From Agrypnia vestita (Eukaryota > Arthropoda > Insecta > Trichoptera > Phryganeidae): 64,000 bases of DNA. The DNA is taken from contig JADDOH010023629.1 of the NCBI GenBank assembly GCA_016648135.1, positions 1 to 64,000 on the forward strand, written 5' to 3'. Both the position numbers and the translations under genes were made by a program. The notes below the pieces were generated by a model, which made no database searches, was not told the DNA's origin, and worked only from the letters and a program-made list of their open reading frames with translations. Positions 1 to 8,932 of this stretch are shown here, one piece after another (positions within the stretch are counted from its first letter, which is position 1; each line of letters opens with the position of its first letter).

Positions 1-2238
1 ATAATATCCATCCTCTACAGGAGATGGAATTTCACGCAAATAATTATTATTTAAATAATCTTTAATAACATCATTATAATGTTGACGTAATTCAGGATTA
101 TAACTGAATTTACGTTCTAAGGCGGTCAAACGCCTTTGTGCGGTTGCAAAAGAACTACCTAACTCATTTGGATTCTTACAAAATGGAAGAGCTACGATAT
201 AACGGCCCTGATCATTTCGAGAAACCGTTGAACGATAAATATTTTCACAAGCTATGTCTTCTGGACTTTGAAATTGTTTAACAGGTAATTCTTCCAATGT
301 CCAGAACTTATGCAAGGTATTTTCCAATTCAGTTATAGCGCAACAAGATATAGAATTTATATCACATTGTACAATTTGTGACATTGCGGTTGTAGTTGAT
401 TTATATGCGTTATTTTCAGATGCGTAAGGTATATTACCCATAATTATATATCCCAATGTTGTTTCAATGAGTGGTGCCAAATTTGGCACTTCAATTCTTC
501 CACCCATTAAGATATACGGAAATAATTGTGCTCCCAATACAATTTCTATATCACCAGGCATATTCCAACTGCAATCTGCTAAAGGAATAGTCCTTAATTG
601 CGTATAATTTGCCGTATCAATATATTCAGTAGGCAATGCGTCCGTTATACAATCCAAAATCAAACACTGAATCTCATATTCTTGATTAGAAATTCGAGAT
701 TTAATCTTAAAAGAGGTATAACCATGTATTGGTCTAAAACTTGTACCTACACCCTTAATCACAGAATTAATCAAAGAAGTTATTTTAAAATTTAACCTCT
801 TACAACAAGCGAAGGTAATAAGGTTATTTTGAGATGCATTATCTATTAAACATCTGACAATTTTTTTATTACGCTTGTTAAAATAAGCGTATACTTGAGC
901 GGTAGGCAAAATGACACGTAACTGTGGCAAATTACTGCTTTGAGTACACAGAGTCGTAGAGTTGTTTTGAATTTCGGATGTACTTGGCACTGACTTAATT
1001 TCATTGCAAGTATTATTTTTCTTAAAATATTTATTGTCATCAAAGTGTAACATAGTATGATGCCGTTTATCACACTTTTTGCAAGAATTCGTCGAGTGAC
1101 ATGCCTTACTTCCATGGCTACAGCTTAGGCAATTCGCACAGCCATTAATTGATTTCACTAAATCAAAGCGGTTTTTTGGCGTAAGTTCTTTAAATTGCTT
1201 ACACTGATAGAAATGAGAATGCGAGGTTCTACATTGCGAACAATTATTATTAAACGCGGCGTAATTGGTAATGAATGCTTTTGAAATATTATTGTTTGGT
1301 TTATTTTTGAGAGTATGCGATTTATTTGAATTATACGAATTATTATTACTAGATAAACGTTCTAAAATTTTGACCTTTGCCTTTAAAAATTCCAACAACT
1401 CAGTCATTGAGGGGATTTCTTTATCTTTCACGGAAAGTTCAAATTCATTCACAGTGTCTATATCCAACCTACGAATTGCACAGTTAAAAAATAGAAAGTC
1501 CAATACGTCTTCAATTTCCAACTGTTTTAACGCTGAAACCGACGCGGAGAATTTCTCACAAAATTCATTTAAATTACTTGCATTGTTTAATACTGGCTTA
1601 GTTTCAAATATATTGTTTACATATTGACAGCCTAAATTTCTTTTATCTTGGTAACGTTTTATCAAATTATTCCAGACACTGGAATAGTTTGCGCCTGTGG
1701 GAATTATCCCAGATAAAACGTTTAACGCGGTGTTTGACAGCTTTCCAATTAGATACTCCATACGTTGAGAATCATTCAAAGCCTCATTTAGATGTATATT
1801 TGTTTTAAAGGATTCATAAAATATTGGCCAATTCTGTATTTTTCCGTCGAAAGAAGGAATTTCTATAGGAGGTATTTTTATATATGTTTTACAATTATTA
1901 TTTGCGGCTACTTGCGTTTCAGATATATTAGGCGTTTTATCCTTATAAATGTTTTTAGTATTTTGAATTGCGGCATACAATTCGTCATATACATTCAAAT
2001 AGTCAAAATTCGGAACATATGACGGATTTAATTCCATTTCAATATCATTTATCTTCATTACAATTTCAATGAATTTTAGCCTAATTTCCTCCAAAAGTAA
2101 CGCATTAGATATAAATATGTTAATTGACGTTTTACCTTTTAATTTAGGTATGCTATCATAAATGTTTTGAGTTCGAGAAAAGTATGTAGCCTTTTCTGCT
2201 TCAAGCAGTCTAAGCTGTTTTTCCTTATTTTTTTCCAT
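1..2238 (-). CDS. BEL/Pao LTR retrotransposon gag-pol polyprotein, 5' part, open at window edge
   Basis: The polyprotein packages and copies a retrotransposon RNA. The minus-strand frame opens with an ATG at 2238 (reads MEKNKEKQLRLL) and stays open for 746 codons to base 1. Domains in order: a gag-like DUF1759 region with the hallmark IEIPSFDGKIQNWPIFYESF near residue 128; Cys/His zinc-knuckle-like clusters near residues 330-400 (CSQC, then CANCLSC and CKKCDKRHH); a DUF1758-type aspartic protease near residue 458 with LIDNASQNNLI, where D-N-A stands in place of the D-S/T-G triad; then the pre-RT block (FWTLEELP, SPEDIACENIY, GRYIVALPF, LTALERKFS) that precedes reverse transcriptase in BEL elements. 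The RT core, RNase H, integrase and 3' LTR must lie left of the window. No stop or frameshift is seen, so the copy may be young. Plus-strand frames in this interval are shadows. Confidence 0.93.
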   Translation of the reverse strand, partial: MEKNKEKQLRLLEAEKATYFSRTQNIYDSIPKLKGKTSINIFISNALLLEEIRLKFIEIVMKINDIEMELNPSYVPNFDYLNVYDELYAAIQNTKNIYKDKTPNISETQVAANNNCKTYIKIPPIEIPSFDGKIQNWPIFYESFKTNIHLNEALNDSQRMEYLIGKLSNTALNVLSGIIPTGANYSSVWNNLIKRYQDKRNLGCQYVNNIFETKPVLNNASNLNEFCEKFSASVSALKQLEIEDVLDFLFFNCAIRRLDIDTVNEFELSVKDKEIPSMTELLEFLKAKVKILERLSSNNNSYNSNKSHTLKNKPNNNISKAFITNYAAFNNNCSQCRTSHSHFYQCKQFKELTPKNRFDLVKSINGCANCLSCSHGSKACHSTNSCKKCDKRHHTMLHFDDNKYFKKNNTCNEIKSVPSTSEIQNNSTTLCTQSSNLPQLRVILPTAQVYAYFNKRNKKIVRCLIDNASQNNLITFACCKRLNFKITSLINSVIKGVGTSFRPIHGYTSFKIKSRISNQEYEIQCLILDCITDALPTEYIDTANYTQLRTIPLADCSWNMPGDIEIVLGAQLFPYILMGGRIEVPNLAPLIETTLGYIIMGNIPYASENNAYKSTTTAMSQIVQCDINSISCCAITELENTLHKFWTLEELPVKQFQSPEDIACENIYRSTVSRNDQGRYIVALPFCKNPNELGSSFATAQRRLTALERKFSYNPELRQHYNDVIKDYLNNNYLREIPSPVEDGYY

Positions 2239-2721
2239 GATTATAATCTAATATTAAATCGATGATGATAAATATTATTTAATGTATGATTGTTATTTGT
2301 TACTTAAATAACAATATAATAAATATTTGTTGTTTATAATCAGTTGTCAGTTAATGCGACACCTATGATTAATTTTTGCACGGCGCTATCAATAAACGTC
2401 GATTATTCAATTATATAAATAGTTATAATAATAATCAAATAGATGGCGTTGAAATAAATTCAAATTAAATAAGAAATATACTACCTACTCTTTAGGAACA
2501 ATGAGCATTAAATGAATACATGTAATAAACTATTAAGATGCGTTAAATTATCACGAGATTAAACTATTTATGAACACTATATTTACTAGCACTTTGTATT
2601 CAAACACAGATTCACTTTAATAATGTCAAAGTATATTTAAATGAACGATTATACTCAGACAAATCTCAACTTGAAAATCAAATTACTGGTTCAAAATCCG
2701 GTCGAAGTGACCATCTTATGG
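2239..2721 (-). promoter_or_regulatory. BEL element untranslated leader with candidate primer-binding site
   Basis: AT-rich sequence upstream of the gag start on the minus strand. At 2698-2713 the minus strand reads TGGTCACTTCGACCGG, beginning with the TGG expected where a tRNA 3' CCA pairs. The tRNA was not identified. The position fits, but the gap of about 8 bp to the proposed LTR end is longer than usual. Confidence 0.45.
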
Positions 2722-3153
2722 TGTAGCGGGTTTTAATTAATCAAATAGATGCGGTTTTATCGAAATTTGTTAGGAGAGACAATCGTTCATTCGCGCGAAT
2801 TATAATGTAACGAGATGCTGGAGATTTGGCCGGTGGATGAACAAAGAAATAGACACGAATACTGCAGTAAATATGAACAACAAATAAGGAGAAATCCTAC
2901 CTTTTCAATTCTGGATGTTGGATAAGAAATGGAAATGCCTCTTTCTTCCTTTTAATTTTAGTCTTCCAAATAAAGATTCTTGGTCCAACTGCAACTCGAG
3001 ATGACACAATCCACGGCTGCCGTATATTCCAATACAAGTGCTTATGCGGGTTATAAGATAATATTTTCTGAACAATGGTCCAAAAAACGAACTTTTAAGA
3101 GATGCGGTACAACGCGGTTTCTTCACTCAAGTCAGGCAATTAACAGGTAACAG
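2722..3153 (-). repeat. Candidate 5' LTR of the BEL/Pao element
   Basis: On the minus strand this block starts TGTTACC (plus GGTAACA at 3147-3153) and ends CCCGCTACA (plus TGTAGCGGG at 2722), a TG...CA arrangement of 432 bp placed just upstream of the leader. TGTT is a common BEL LTR start. The partner LTR is outside the window, so the limits are inferred. The short minus frame at 2905-3126 lies inside it and is not a gene. Confidence 0.4.
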
Positions 3154-3399
3154 GTGATAATGCGGTAGGAATTAAAAATGCGATCGAGTCCATACAGGAC
3201 CAGAGATGTCGCTAGGCGTATTGAAAAAAAGGCGGAGGATGGAGTGGGAATGAATTAGAGATAAAGATAGGATTATAGGGATAGGATTGGTAGGCCTTCA
3301 TCTTACTGAAGCTCCATTCACCACAATCATCGCCTCCATTTCTCCATATTTAACACTGGCCAAACCAGGGAGGGTATGGGATAAATGGGAAGCGTAAAT
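3154..3399. other. Unassigned sequence between BEL LTR and minisatellite
   Basis: Purine-rich and otherwise unremarkable (for example GGATTATAGGGATAGGATTG near 3270). No ORF, repeat partner or RNA signature is seen. It may be the far end of the element that contains the neighbouring minisatellite. Confidence 0.3.
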
Positions 3400-4011
3400 G
3401 GGCCTATATTACTTGCCTGGTCCTAAACAATAAGTATACAAAATTTGGGTCAGATCGGTCAAACGGTACAGTTTTTAATTGAAAATATATCAGGGGGGCT
3501 GGGGAGTAAACGTGGAGGGATGAAAGGGAAACCTACGTCGCCTACCGGGTTTCTAAGAATACGTGTGCAAAATTCGAGTCAGATCCGTCAAACGGTGTAG
3601 GTTTGCACAGATAATACACCAAGGGTGGAAGTAGGGTAAGGGAGAAGCAGGGAAATTTTGCCTATGTTACTCGCCAGTTCCTAAAAAATAAGTATGCAAA
3701 ATTTGACTTGGGTCAGATCGGTTGAACGGTACAGATTTGTATGGGAAATATATCAGGTTGCTGGGGAGGGGTAAAGGGAGAGGGGGGAAATGTTGCCTAT
3801 GTTACCCACCGGGTTCTAAAAAATAAATATACAAAATGTAGATCAGATCGGACAAACGGTGTAAATTTGTATAGAAAACAGATAGACAGACAGACATAAA
3901 TGTAAAATACGCTCGTACTCGAATGCAATGTTGTATCAACAATTCAACTCAATCGGTCAACTACTTTTGGAGTTTTGCGATCACAAACATACGCAGGCTA
4001 AATTTATATAT
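3400..4011 (-). mobile_element. Helitron-like element with ~129 bp minisatellite, left copy
   Basis: Four direct copies of a ~129 bp unit are visible. The shared block (plus form GTATGCAAAATTT...GTCAGATCGGTCAAACGGT) recurs at 3434, 3563, 3692 and 3828. A short GACA run at 3886-3896 leads into a unique segment, 3900-4011. Read on the minus strand, that order (unique head with GCAAAACTC, GTCTGTCTGTC, then ATTTNCACCGTTTGACC repeats) is the same as in the plus-strand copy at 61.9-62.5 kb. The head of this copy is cut off by the SINE at 4012. Helitron assignment is inferred from the other copy's TC start and near-CTAGT end. Confidence 0.6.
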
Positions 4012-4205
4012 ATATATATTTTAATTTTTTAAACAGAGATGCAAACACGGAATGCGTGTCGCATTAATATTCTTACTATTCTCAAAATAAGCTAAACGCT
4101 TGTGCTATGAGAATAGAACTAACTTGATGATGTCCTGGAATGGGGGCTCGAACCACCGACCATCTGATCACTAGGCGAGCGTCATGACCATTACACCAAC
4201 AAGCG
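4012..4205 (-). repeat. tRNA-derived SINE, copy 1
   Basis: The minus strand begins GCTTGTTGGTGTAATGGTCA, an A-box-like RNA polymerase III promoter, followed by GGTGGTTCGAGCCC (B box). A non-tRNA body then contains CTATTCTCATAGCACAAGCG and AGAATATTAATGCGACACG, and ends GCATCTCTGTTT plus an AT tail. Three further copies (31.1, 42.1, 45.0 kb) share head, body and end, which establishes a SINE family rather than a stray tRNA. It inserted into, or beside, the Helitron-like element. Confidence 0.85.
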
Positions 4206-5063
4206 AAACTAAACAATATATTACATAGATTTAGTTTTTTTCCTTTAAATGAACAAAGCTAAAGTATATATTGATAATATTTATCCACTATGGCGATTCT
4301 CTTTATACTCTTAATATTCTTCCGATAAATATAAAAAAATGTTTCACACAAAAGGAGGAAAATCAATTTAAATGGAGCGAAAATATTTTGGGATTGAACT
4401 ACGTTAATGAATAAGATTCCAGCACACTCTGCTCTGACCCGTGACACTGTTGTCACCCTCAGCTGCCGCCCCGTGCACTAACATCGACCCACCCCTACAG
4501 CGACCCTGGTAATACACGGAATTACAACACTGTACCGACCTCACCCTTCAATCGGGATAACCCAATAGGGTAGTCGTATTTTGCAATAAAACTCCTGCTG
4601 AACAACTAGTATTTCGCTGCGTTGACAGTACTTAATTAACGGTATGAATTATTATTTTATTCAGGTGTACTTGACGTTTCATATTTTGGTATAATTTGTT
4701 GCTGACGTCTATTTATAATTATCACATCTATCTCACCTGCATTACACACACATTATTATATTCATGTGATACACATGGACGGACAATTTCAAAAAATCTT
4801 CAAGTCCACATTTCAACGACAGATATTCTCACGCTAATATATATTATATTTCACATTCTGCTGAAGTTATATTTAGGTACATGTAGATTGTATAATCTAA
4901 TAAAGTGGTGAAAACAAAGTGATTTGTGTTTTATTTTAATAATAATGTCACCACAAAGTTCAAGCCTTCTTTCAGTAGAAAAAATATTCTTCGAACCATT
5001 AATTTATATTTAGTTATCTAAAAAATGCAGTTGGATAGAATTTTTTTATCATAACTGACATAA
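4206..5063. other. Intergenic, no gene recognised
   Basis: GC-richer at 4430-4570, AT-rich elsewhere. At 4900-4965 the sequence AATAAAGTGGTGAAAACA...AATGTCACCACAAAGTTC resembles 38098-38240 (see the family D entries). No supported coding region. Confidence 0.4.
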
Positions 5064-5285
5064 ATTGTGGGATATAAAAGCAAAGGCAGCAGTATCCGAA
5101 AAAATTTTAATGCGGTCATCGAGGATTAATATATGAATTCGATTTTTTATAGGAGAAGCCTATAAATTTATAGGAAACATGATTTTGGAAGGGACATTTT
5201 AAATTAGTAATTCTAGTTAACTGTATTCAAAACATTATTTTTAATTTATTGGGTACTGCTGCCTTTGCTTTTATATCCTACAATT
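5064..5285. mobile_element. Foldback MITE family B, copy 1
   Basis: Terminal inverted repeats of about 32 bp: left TTGTGGGATATAAAAGCAAA with GGCAGCAGTATCC, right the inverse, ending GCTGCCTTTGCTTTTATATC. Internal GGTCATCGAGGATTA is also a family landmark. Other copies are at 10.0, 22.6 and 43.2 kb. It has no coding capacity, so it would have depended on another element's transposase. Confidence 0.88.
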
Positions 5286-5914
5286 CATCAAAATAAAAGG
5301 ATATTCAGAATAAAAAAATTATAAAAAGTGTACATGAAGATAGTTTACGAACTTAGTGGAAACAGGGATTTTGCTCCAAAATAACAATAATTTTAAATAT
5401 GAAAATTCTAGTGTTAGAGGAACATTTATAATGAAAGAAGTGTGAATATTACAAAAGAATGATGTATTAATTATACGTTTTATTCTCTTTTTCATCTCGC
5501 TGTATATCAACTTCACATTATTTCTTATTTATAATATGTAGGGCAGAATATGATAAATCTTATAGTGTTTCTAACTCAAAATCGATTAAAGATTTAGGAT
5601 TATTTAAATTGGCCAGCCGCAGTCTCCATAAATTTCACGACTAGATTCATGCTTAAAGAGAATCAATCGGAAATGTTGATACCTACTTGATTCCGAAATT
5701 TAATAATAAATTTATCCTTGGAATATTCCACTAATATAATACGTAACATCTTCTTCAGGATCCACTTGTGACACGATACATTAAGTCATAATTAAATTGT
5801 CTGACAAATAGAGCAATAATTGTTGGAAACTCCTAATTGAATTTATAACACATTATTAACAATTCTGTGGAAGGGTAAACTACCCCTACCGTTCTGCCAC
5901 AATTATTATCAATG
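5286..5914. other. AT-rich intergenic sequence
   Basis: No ORF, repeat partner or RNA structure recognised. Confidence 0.4.
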
Positions 5915-6274
5915 GCGCAAGAGCCGGTCTGGGTCCTGCCCTCCTTAAGTAACTTCGCTACTCCTGTCTACCATACATAGTTCTCTTTCACTTCCAAGCA
6001 AGTGCATGATACCGACTGCGCATCCTGGATAACTTCATCCTACCATTGCAGCTTAAATCCTTTAATACTCCTTGGTCTAGTAGCACTAATAGATTTTGCT
6101 TCAAATGCTTTCATCGCTGATCGTTCTTAATCGTGATCATATCGCTTCAGCCGTACTATCTTAATAACTTTGACAATGTTGGATTCATCAAATTCAGCGT
6201 CTAATTCATGACTGACTACATCCCATTAATATTAATTTCTCTAAATATCATTTTTAGAATATTGCGCTCGATGA
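5915..6274 (-). pseudogene. RTE-like LINE reverse transcriptase C-terminal tail (distal part)
   Basis: One minus frame, broken by three stops, reads SHELDAEFDESNIVKVIKIV, then RLKRYDHD, then ATRPRSIKGFKLQW, DEVIQDAQSV and finally KLLKEGRTQTG. This order (ELDAEF/DIVK-like, RL.., RPR...LQW.DEV, KLLKEG.T) is that of the conserved tail after the RT domain of many insect endonuclease-RT LINEs. The upstream part of the same tail is at 6690-6895; a solo LTR lies between. A clear relic that cannot encode a functional enzyme. Confidence 0.75.
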
Positions 6275-6689
6275 TATGGCTGTGGGAGGCAAATTAAATA
6301 CTAAAAACGATTTAAACTTTTATCTATTAGATAAAGTGATTGGACACGAATTTAAGAAGACACGGTTCTTAAATTCACACTGATTGTCACTTGTCTATTT
6401 CACACAGGTTCGCACTAATTCACGTCACTCATCTGTGGAACGTTTTTTATTGTGCTGTTTATCGCATCGATCACTATCGAGAATATTCCCCTCGCAAGTA
6501 GGTACATAGGTACTTCTTCACTGGCCGAATATAATTCGCACTTTCGCTGTCGTTGTCCTTTTATCTGTGACTTCCGCTAAACGTCCAAACAAACTATCTC
6601 GCGCGCGCTCGTCCTCTCTTTTTTACGTAAGTGTCGGTTTCTAGAACGTTCGACTAATTTCTAGAGTTTTATAGTTTCTTCGAAAATAG
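6275..6689 (-). repeat. Solo LTR family F, inserted in the LINE tail
   Basis: Shares with the 18.7, 28.1 and 53.6 kb copies the run GTGGGAGGCAAAT near its left edge, GACACGAATTTAA, TTCACACTGATTGTCACT, CACAGGTTCGCACTAA and TATCGAGAATATTCC. In the sense (minus) direction it ends with an AT-rich segment and GCCTCCCACAGCCA. The right boundary is uncertain. It separates two parts of one LINE tail, so it is younger than that LINE. Confidence 0.65.
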
Positions 6690-6895
6690 TTTGGTTCGTA
6701 TTTGGTAGTGATTCTAGATTCATGTGAACTGTTCGAGAGACTTCGATAATGCGTATTTATTATTTTTTTGGACTCTCGTGACAATATGTAATGATTTTTC
6801 TTCTTTTTTACCCAGCATTCAGATCCATACGTCAGAATCGGCACTAGGAGAGTTTTGTTTATCATATTTTTGCTAGTCATCAAGTAGATCTTCAA
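6690..6895 (-). pseudogene. RTE-like LINE reverse transcriptase tail (proximal part)
   Basis: The minus frame reads TLLVPILTYGSECWV, the 'LPxLxYGxExW' block that follows the RT domain in RTE/R1-type LINEs, then a Lys-rich decayed stretch. It continues, after the solo LTR, into 5915-6274. No RT core is present upstream, so this is a 5'-truncated copy. Confidence 0.7.
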
Positions 6896-7004
6896 GTGTC
6901 ATTTTCAAAGTTTTACTTATTTATTCTCGTTGAAGGTGAAATTTTTACTAAGTAAAGAAATGCGCGCGCATCATGCGGCGAAAGTTTTCACACCACGAAG
7001 TAAT

Positions 7005-7190
7005 TTACGGCTCTCGGGGGTGACACTGTTTTCCCACATCGAGGATTCTGGGTTCGATTTCCGGTGAGGTCTCAATTATTCTACGCGATTTACTCAAGCC
7101 TCAATATTTTTGTGATGTGTTCTGCTTCAATATTTGGCAATTTTGGCCTATTGATATGTAAAAAATAAAGTAATAATAATAATTAATATA
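7005..7190 (+). repeat. Possible second tRNA-related SINE
   Basis: GGGTTCGATTTCCGG at 7049-7063 resembles a pol III B box and is followed by about 110 bp of unique body and a TAATAATAATAAT tail at 7171-7183. The A-box half is poorly conserved (GGGGGTGACACTG). Only one copy is seen here, so the call is tentative. Confidence 0.35.
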
Positions 7191-7679
7191 CATCTTTTTA
7201 ACTTCATTACCGCCATCTGCTGAATTCTCCCGAATGTTTTTAATCTCGGTATCTGCGAAGCTAGATAGTTGTTGCCTGCCGTAATGCCGCTGCGCTGCGA
7301 GACGTCCGTCTTTGCAGATGTAGAACAGGGGTCTGTAATTTGCGGATGTCTCTTTAATTGTCAGTTGTTGCGACTGGTTCGTTTCGCGCTTCCTCACATT
7401 CAAACATTTCGTTATATTCATTATACGTTATACGTTGGCGGTTGTGCTGTGAGAAGTGATGTGCTACTTATTTTATGTATGCCAAAGAAGTTTAACTTCT
7501 ACACGCGTAGAGTCCGTTCACTTTTTGAAAACCACTTGAATTAGTGTAAGCTTCTGTAATACGTAAATTGTGTAGTGGTATTCTTTTCTTAAAGCTACTC
7601 CATTGGCCACTTCTATATCGCGTTGACGGTCGCAGGAATCAGTCGTTTCTTTGTTTAATATATTAATACATTATTATAT
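7191..7679. other. GC-richer intergenic sequence, no gene recognised
   Basis: Overlapping short frames exist on both strands (7101-7421 minus, 7269-7544 plus), but neither shows a recognisable domain. AAAGAAGTTTAACTTCTAC at 7483 has a near match at 28754 (AAAGAAGTATAACTTCTGCC), so this is probably another dispersed repeat. Confidence 0.35.
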
Positions 7680-8302
7680 TGTCACGAGATTCTAAAATGA
7701 CAAGAATCTCACACAATCTAGGATTTCCGAAAGGTTTGAATCATTTTTGAAGATTTTGGAAAGCCCTGGAAGTTTTTCGAATGGGCGAGTACGTACAAGA
7801 AAATTACAAAAATCAAGGACTCTCTACAAGCAACCACGGCATCGCGGTTAAACAATCTTATTATAAACAGCTAGCGAAAACTACAGAAACAGCGCGACAA
7901 CTGAGCAAATCTGCGAATCCGAGCGAACATAAACAGCTAGCGGATAAAAAGTACTACCTACGCGCGAAATATTCTAATAGCGAGTCAGTGCAATAGAAAC
8001 GGCGTAAATAAAGACTCTTCTTCTCCTTCTTCTTCCTCTTTTAGTAGATCTGTGTTGACATGTGTCAGTCCTGGTCTTGTGACGAGGAGGTCCAGCTTTC
8101 TTGGTGGTCACCCTGGCAGTCGGCGCCCCTCTGGAATCCCGCATATCACGGCTCAGGCTCCACAAACAAGTGGACTATTCTCGAGTAACTGTAAGTGCGA
8201 ATTACGGTGGTGTCCAGTTGAGGTGGTGTCCAGTGACTTTGTGTAATTAATGTTTAAATTGTTTATATTTTTTCATTTCGTCTCCCACCGCTGCGTGAAT
8301 CA
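7680..8302 (+). repeat. Solo LTR family F, plus orientation
   Basis: Starts TGTCACGAGAT at 7680, matching the sense-strand start of the 24.2 and 53.6 kb copies. It carries the family's 3' block GTGTCCAGTGACTTTGTGTA, then an AT-rich segment and CTCCCACCGCTGCGTGA. The TGT..AC start, terminal block and lack of internal retroviral genes suggest a solo LTR left by recombination. The short frames inside it are not genes. Confidence 0.7.
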
Positions 8303-8601
8303 AACCACTAAATACTCGCTGCAGAGATAAAATCATGTAAATAATCTATATCACATATTAAGAAGGAAATTAAATCGAATAATAAATATCTTATATTAAG
8401 AACGAGCCCCAGAGATCAGAGATCAGAATATTATTTTTAAAAATTACTGTTATAGATCACGTCAACACAGCTAACAAAAGCATGAAAACTTTAAAATCTT
8501 TATTCAGAACTATAAATGACTATAACTATACAAGCAGTTAAACTTGTCACTTGCACGTATACAATTAAGTAATATAAAATTCTCATAGAATTCGAAGAGT
8601 C
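8303..8601. other. AT-rich intergenic sequence
   Basis: No feature recognised. Confidence 0.4.
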
Positions 8602-8932
8602 TAACTTTTTTTACTCCCTTTCTTTTAACTCGTAGCGTCTGCTTGCTTGTCTGTCGAAAAAACTTTGGATAGATGTTTAACCCTTTTCCCTTGATCCAAT
8701 CGAGCTGAAACTTTGCAGACAGATTTGTGGTGACGGTAAAAATGATCTAACAAATTTTTGTTTTAAAAAAAATTAATAAAATAGTATAATTTTGGATTTT
8801 TCGAAATTTTTTATTACTCCCTTTCGTAGTGTTGCCCGACTCAAGCCCAACGCGTAGGGTAAGCGCCAAACCTGTTTCAACTAATAAATGAGAAAGGAAG
8901 TATAATAGAAACTTGGTTTTTATATGGGTTAT
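8602..8932 (-). mobile_element. TIR element family C ('ACTCCCTTTC'), copy 1
   Basis: Ends carry inverted ACTCCCTTTCTTTTAACT (left) and AATGAGAAAGGAAGTATAAT (right). Internal landmarks on the minus strand are GTCTGCAAAGTTTCAGCTCG and ATCCAAAGTTTTTTCG. Related copies lie at 29.6, 30.0 and 55.3 kb. No coding capacity is seen. Confidence 0.75.

Noticed and set aside
1265..1627. Plus-strand open frame of 120 codons, with neighbours at 1792-2022 and 598-795
   Set aside because: They lie antisense to the BEL gag-pol frame, which carries clear domain motifs; these are shadows.
2803..2820. TAATGTAACGAGATGCT inside the BEL LTR resembling the start of LTR family F
   Set aside because: Similarity stops after about 17 bp and the flanks differ, so a family F insertion there is not supported.
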